A stretch of DNA of 64,000 bases from Xylophilus ampelinus (GTDB lineage: Bacteria; Pseudomonadota; Gammaproteobacteria; Burkholderiales; Burkholderiaceae_C), in contig NZ_CABFMN010000069.1 of assembly GCF_901875635.1 (NCBI RefSeq), positions 27,343 through 91,342 on the forward strand, read 5' to 3'. Within the stretch, counting starts at the first letter, position 1. The number at the start of each line of letters is the position of its first letter. Position numbers and translations under genes: made by a program. The notes beneath the pieces were generated by a model, which saw nothing but the letters and a program-made list of their open reading frames with translations, was not told where the DNA came from and searched no databases. Below are positions 58,308-64,000 of the stretch, one piece after another.

Positions 58308-60770
58308 TCAGCCCAGCACCACCGGCTTCGTGTGCCAGATGTCGTGCGCGTACTCGGCGATGGTGCGGTCGGAGGAGAAGGCACCCATGCCGGCGACGTT
58401 GAGGATGGCCTTGCGGGTCCAGGCGTCGGGGTCGCGGTAGAGCGCATCGACCTGGCCCTGGGTCTCGACGTAGCTCGCGTAGTCGGCCAGCAGCAGGTAG
58501 TGGTCGCCCCAGTTCACCAGGGCGTCGAAGATGCCCTGGTAGCGGTTGGGCTCGCCGGGCGAGAAAACACCCGACTGGATGGCGTCGAGCACGCGCTTGA
58601 GCTCCGGGTTGCCTTCGTACCAGTCGCGCGGCTGGTAGCCGCTGGCGCGGATGTCGGCCACCTGCGGCGTGGTGTTGCCGAAGATGAAGATGTTGTCCTC
58701 GCCGACGTTCTCGCGCATCTCGACGTTGGCGCCGTCCAGCGTGCCGATGGTCAGCGCGCCGTTGAGCGCGAACTTCATGTTCCCGGTGCCCGAGGCCTCG
58801 GTGCCGGCGGTGGAGATCTGCTCCGACAGGTCGGCCGCCGGCATGATGATTTCAGCCAGGCTCACCGAGTAGTTGGGCAGGAACACCACCTTGAGCAGCT
58901 TGCCCACGCGCTCGTCGGCGTTGATGACCGCGCCCACGTCGTTGATCAGCCGGATCACCTGCTTGGCCATGGCGTAGGCCGAAGCGGCCTTGCCCGCGAA
59001 CACCACCACGCGCGGTACATGGTTGCCATTCGGATCGTCGAGGATGCGCTGGTAGCGCGCGATGACGTGCAGCACGTTCAGCAGTTGCCGCTTGTACTCG
59101 TGAATGCGCTTGACCTGCACGTCGAACATCGCGTCGGTGTCCAGCAGCAGGCCGTCCATGTGCTGCTCGACCCAGTTGGCCAGGCGCAGCTTGTTCTCGC
59201 GCTTGGCATGGCGGAAGGCGCGCACGAAGTTCGCCTGGTCGGCCATCGGGCGCAGGGCCTCCAGCTGCGAGAGGTCACGCCGCCAGCCGCGGCCGATGCG
59301 CTTGTCCAGCAGCGCCGCCAGCGGCGGGTTGGCCTGTGCCAGCCAGCGGCGCGGCGTCACGCCGTTGGTCTTGTTGTTGAAGCGCTCGGGAAAGAGCCTG
59401 GCGAAGTCCGCGAAGATGGACTGCTTCATCAGCTCCGAGTGCAGGGCCGACACGCCGTTGACCGAGTGGCTCGCCAGCACGGCCACGTAGCCCATGCGCA
59501 CGCGACGCTCGCCCGACTCGTCGACCAGCGACAGCCGCCGCATCAGCTCGTTGTCGTGGCCCACCTGGGTGGTCACTTCGGCCAGGAAGCGCGAGTTGAT
59601 GTCGAAGATGATCTGCAGGTGCCGCGGCAGCACGCGGCCGAGCATCTCCACCGGCCAGGTCTCGAGCGCCTCGTGCATCAGCGTGTGGTTGGTGTAGCTG
59701 AAGACCTTCTGCGTCTGCGCCCAGGCCTCGTCCCAGGGCAGGCCGTGCTCGTCGAGCAGCAGGCGCATCAGCTCAGGCACCGCGAGCACGGGGTGCGTGT
59801 CGTTCAGGTGGATGCTGACCTTCTCGTGCAGCTGGCTGAAGCCCGTGTGGTTGCGCAGGTAGCGGCGCACCAGGTCCTGCACGCTGGCGCTGCAGAAGAA
59901 GTACTCCTGGTGCAGGCGCAGTTCCTTGCCCGAGAGGGTGGAGTCGTCGGGGTAGAGCACGCGCGACACGTTCTCGGAGTGGTTCTTGCTCTCCACCGCC
60001 GCCATGTAGTTGCCCTTGTTGAAGGCACTGAGGTCGATCTCCTCGGTGGCGCGGGCCGACCACAGCCGCAGCGTGTTGGTGGCCTGCGTGCCGTAGCCCG
60101 GGATGATGGTGTCGTAGGCGATGGCCAGCACGTCGTGCGTGTCGACCCACTTGGCCGAGCCGTAGGCCTGCCGGCCTTCGACGTGGCCGCCGAAGCGCAC
60201 GCGGTAGCGCACCTCGGGCCGCTGGAACTCCCAGGGGTTGCCGCGCGTGAGCCAGTAGTCGGGCGTCTCGACCTGCTGGCCGTCGATGATGCGCTGGCGG
60301 AACATGCCGTACTCGTAGCGGATGCCGTAGCCCATGCCCGGCACGCCCAGCGTGGCCATCGAATCGAGGAAGCAGGCCGCCAGCCGCCCGAGGCCGCCGT
60401 TGCCCAGGGCCGCGTCGGGCTCGCGCTCGGCCAGCGCGCTCATGTCGATGTCGAAGTCGGCCAGCGCGGCCTTCACCGTGTCGTACAGGTCCACCGCCAG
60501 CAGCGCGTTGGTGAAGGTGCGGCCGATGAGGAATTCCATCGACAGGTAGTACACGCGCTTGGTGTCCTGCGCGTAGTTGGCGCGCGTGGTCGCCATCCAG
60601 CGCTCGACGAGCTGGTCGCGCACGGCCAGCGCGGTGGCGTTCAGCCAGTCGTCCTGGCTGGCGGCCACCGGGTCCTTGCCGACGGCGTACATGAGCTTGT
60701 TGGCGACGGCGCGCTTGAAGGCGGCGACGTCGCGGTCCGGGTGGTCGTATTCGAATTGGGACATGGTCAT
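58308..60770 (-). CDS. glgP: Glycogen/maltodextrin phosphorylase GlgP
   Basis: Releases glucose-1-phosphate from alpha-glucan ends with phosphate and pyridoxal phosphate. It has 820 residues, close to E. coli GlgP and MalP. The cofactor lysine is K666 in [18 protein letters not shown]. Other conserved blocks are [39 protein letters not shown] and [15 protein letters not shown]. Start MTMSQFEYD at 60770 has AGG eight bases upstream; the inner ATG at 60764 is also possible. Last gene of the minus-strand operon, 55 bases after glgA, ended by the bidirectional terminator. Confidence 0.96.
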   Translation of the reverse strand: MTMSQFEYDHPDRDVAAFKRAVANKLMYAVGKDPVAASQDDWLNATALAVRDQLVERWMATTRANYAQDTKRVYYLSMEFLIGRTFTNALLAVDLYDTVKAALADFDIDMSALAEREPDAALGNGGLGRLAACFLDSMATLGVPGMGYGIRYEYGMFRQRIIDGQQVETPDYWLTRGNPWEFQRPEVRYRVRFGGHVEGRQAYGSAKWVDTHDVLAIAYDTIIPGYGTQATNTLRLWSARATEEIDLSAFNKGNYMAAVESKNHSENVSRVLYPDDSTLSGKELRLHQEYFFCSASVQDLVRRYLRNHTGFSQLHEKVSIHLNDTHPVLAVPELMRLLLDEHGLPWDEAWAQTQKVFSYTNHTLMHEALETWPVEMLGRVLPRHLQIIFDINSRFLAEVTTQVGHDNELMRRLSLVDESGERRVRMGYVAVLASHSVNGVSALHSELMKQSIFADFARLFPERFNNKTNGVTPRRWLAQANPPLAALLDKRIGRGWRRDLSQLEALRPMADQANFVRAFRHAKRENKLRLANWVEQHMDGLLLDTDAMFDVQVKRIHEYKRQLLNVLHVIARYQRILDDPNGNHVPRVVVFAGKAASAYAMAKQVIRLINDVGAVINADERVGKLLKVVFLPNYSVSLAEIIMPAADLSEQISTAGTEASGTGNMKFALNGALTIGTLDGANVEMRENVGEDNIFIFGNTTPQVADIRASGYQPRDWYEGNPELKRVLDAIQSGVFSPGEPNRYQGIFDALVNWGDHYLLLADYASYVETQGQVDALYRDPDAWTRKAILNVAGMGAFSSDRTIAEYAHDIWHTKPVVLG

Positions 60771-60825
60771 GGCGAAAGCCTGAAGGCCGTGGGTTTCAGG
60801 AAAACGAAAGGCGCGTGCCCGGTGC

Positions 60826-62291
60826 TCAATGTCCGAGCGCGCGCCGGTAGACGTCGATGTACTGCGCGGCGGCCGTGCCCCAGTCGAAGGGCTGGCGCAT
60901 GCCGGTCGCGCGCACCCGGCGCCAGTCGGCCGGGCGGTGGTGGAGGGCGAAGGCGCGCCGCACGGCGCGTGCATAGGCGGCGGCGTCGAAGCCGTCGAAG
61001 GCGAAGCCGTTGGCCGTGCCGGCGGCCATGTCCTCCAGCGTGCAGTCGACCACCGTGTCGGCCAGGCCGCCCACGCGGTGCACCAGCGGCAGCGCGCCGT
61101 ACTTGAGGCCATACATCTGCGTCAGGCCGCAGGGCTCGAACATCGAGGGCACGAGCGTCACGTCGCCGGCCGCGAACAGCCGGTGCGCCAGCGCCTCGTC
61201 GTAGCCGATGGTGGCGCTCACCCGGCTGGGCGCAGCGGCCGCGCGGGCGCGGAAGGCGTCCTGCAGCCAGACGTCGCCGCTGCCCAGCAGCGCGAGCTGG
61301 CCGCCCTGCGCGAGCAGCGCGTCCAGGCCGTCGAGCACCAGGTGCAGGCCCTTCTGCTCGGTCAGCCGGCTCACAAGCACGAACAGCGGCGCCGTGGCGT
61401 CGACCGCGAGGCCCAGCGCATGCTGCACCTCGGCCTTGCTGCGTGCCTTGCCCGCCATGCGGCGGCCCTCAGGCATGCTGAAGGGTTGGGGGATGAGGGT
61501 ATCGATGGCCGGGTTCCAGACCGCGTCGTCCACGGCGTTGAGGATGCCGTGCAGTACCCCGGCGCGCGCGCGCAGCAGGCCATCCAGGCCGTGGCCCTGC
61601 GCGGGGGTCAGCACCTCGCGCGCGTAGCTCGGGCTCACCGTGGTCAGCCGGTCGGCGTAGTGCAGGCCGGCTTTCATGAACGACACCTGGCCGTGGTACT
61701 CGAGCCCGTCGATGCGGAAGGCCTCGGCCGGCAGGCCCAGGTCGGCGAAGGCCCAGGCGCCGAACAGGCCCTGGTAGGCCAGGTTGTGGATGGTGAAGAC
61801 GCTGCGCGCCTGCGCGCCGCCGGGGACGTGGGCCAGATAGGCCGGCGCCAGCGCCGCATGCCAGTCGTGCGCATGCACCACTTCGGGGTGCCAGTGGCCG
61901 TCCAGCCCCTGCGCCAGCTGCGCCGCGGCCCAGCCCAGCAGGGCGAAGCGCCGGTGGTTGTCGCCGTAGGGCTGGCGGTTCGCGTCTTCGTAGGGGTTGC
62001 CGGGCCGGTCGTACAGCGCGGGCGCGTCGATCAGGTAGGTGCCGATGCGCTGGCGCGCGTTCAGCTCGATGTGGCCGTGCACGAGGCGCGCCGTCTCGCC
62101 CCAGGGCGTGCGGAACTCGGCCACCTGCGCGGCGTGGTGCACGCCCGCGCGCAGCGCCGGGAAGCCCGGCAGCAGCACCCGCACGTCCTCGCCGGCGGCG
62201 GCCAGCGCCAGCGGCAGGGCGCCGGCCACGTCGGCCAGGCCGCCGGTCTTGAGCAGCGGAAACAGCTCGGCGCTGACTTGGAGGATTCGCA

Positions 62292-62292
<1 letters not shown>
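60826..62292 (-). CDS. glgA: Glycogen synthase GlgA
   Basis: GT5 transferase that adds glucose from ADP-glucose to alpha-glucan, 488 residues. The ADP-glucose-binding K15 lies in [25 protein letters not shown] and [11 protein letters not shown] follow, and the C-terminal catalytic motif is [20 protein letters not shown]. Its start codon shares one base with the glgC stop (TGATG), implying coupled translation. Confidence 0.97.
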
Positions 62293-63626
<1,334 letters not shown>

Positions 63627-63661
63627 GGGAGTCTCCTTGAATCGTTGTGGGCGGGCGCCGG

Positions 63662-64000
63662 TCAGCCTAGCACCGCGGCCGGGGCCTGTCTTGCCAGCCA
63701 GAGGCTGCCGGCCGATACGCGCTCGCGCTTTTCGAGCGGGCGGGGCGGCGCGCCGTCCTCGGCGTCGGTCGCCAGCACCCGGGTCCAGTCTCCTGGGGGT
63801 AGCAGGAAGGGTGCCGGCTCGTCCGCGGGATTGACCAGCAGCAGCCAGGCAGCCTCGGCCGGCGTTTCGGGTTCGAAGACCACGGCCAGGGCCTGCGCCG
63901 TGCCGGCGTCCTCCCAGTCGGCCGCCGCCATCGCGTGGCCGGCCGGGGCGTGCCAGCGCACGCCGGGCTCGCCCGCCGCCGGCTCGGCCGGCCACCAGCG
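63662..64000 (-). CDS. glgX: C-terminal end of a second glycogen debranching enzyme (GlgX type), cut by the window
   Basis: About 112 C-terminal residues are visible. The pattern [48 protein letters not shown] and the last strand [10 protein letters not shown] matches the C-terminal beta domain of E. coli-type GlgX (W, then DW, then a sheet with N-A and the LPxGxW turn). It is clearly different from the first GlgX in the window. Heads or precedes the glgC-glgA-glgP operon. The active site lies outside the window, so the call depends on the tail alone. Confidence 0.72.
   Translation of the reverse strand, partial: RWWPAEPAAGEPGVRWHAPAGHAMAAADWEDAGTAQALAVVFEPETPAEAAWLLLVNPADEPAPFLLPPGDWTRVLATDAEDGAPPRPLEKRERVSAGSLWLARQAPAAVLG

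Overview
The window looks like a chromosomal segment of a high-GC betaproteobacterium of the Comamonadaceae, most likely Variovorax or a close relative. This rests on three things: the gene order hpf-ptsN-hprK with fur/bamE/dapB/exbBD, the Bug-type solute receptor, and short palindromic intergenic repeats of a kind I associate with this family. GC content was judged by eye, not computed. I see no rRNA, tRNA, CRISPR, prophage or insertion sequence. Both ends cut genes (katG on the left, a second glgX on the right).

Layout. 1-2.1 kb: katG (partial) with an OxyR-like operator, and a NUDIX hydrolase. 2.3-19.8 kb: a co-directional glycogen/trehalose block: glgX(treX)-glgB-glgE-treS/maltokinase fusion-small TM-helix membrane protein-treZ-malQ/treY fusion. 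19.9-21 kb: three small proteins, one of the DUF3606 type. 21-24 kb: LLM flavin oxidoreductase, outer-membrane barrel, MTA/SAH nucleosidase. 24-33.4 kb: two acyl-CoA ligases flanking an orphan CoxL-like molybdenum hydroxylase subunit, then pntAB. 33.5-46.7 kb: a surface-adhesin locus. A 2049-residue trimeric autotransporter and a BamE/OmpA lipoprotein of the TpgA type lie on one strand. Divergently there is a five-gene operon: OmpR-type regulator, LysM/FecR protein, CHASE2 histidine kinase, DUF4019 protein and NUDIX hydrolase. 46.8-52.7 kb: mnmA, a Bug receptor, corA, and a UvrD-like helicase with a candidate LexA box. 52.8-58.2 kb: hpf, ptsN, hprK, fur, bamE, dapB, exbB/tolQ, exbD/tolR. 58.3-64 kb: a second glycogen operon on the minus strand, glgX2-glgC-glgA-glgP.

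How the parts work together. The two carbohydrate blocks encode both known bacterial routes to alpha-glucan: ADP-glucose (GlgC, GlgA) and maltose-1-phosphate (TreS-Mak, GlgE), sharing GlgB. They also encode degradation by GlgP, GlgX and MalQ, and conversion of alpha-glucan to trehalose (TreX/GlgX, TreY, TreZ). Trehalose can re-enter the polymer through TreS-Mak-GlgE, so the set closes a storage/osmoprotectant cycle. In the adhesin locus, the TpgA-like protein is expected to tie the autotransporter to peptidoglycan, and the divergent operon is a plausible dedicated sensor/regulator. That dedicated control module is the best candidate here for something not yet described.

At least seven related palindromic repeats sit next to gene ends, several of them serving as intrinsic terminators, and some have extended into the 3' ends of genes.
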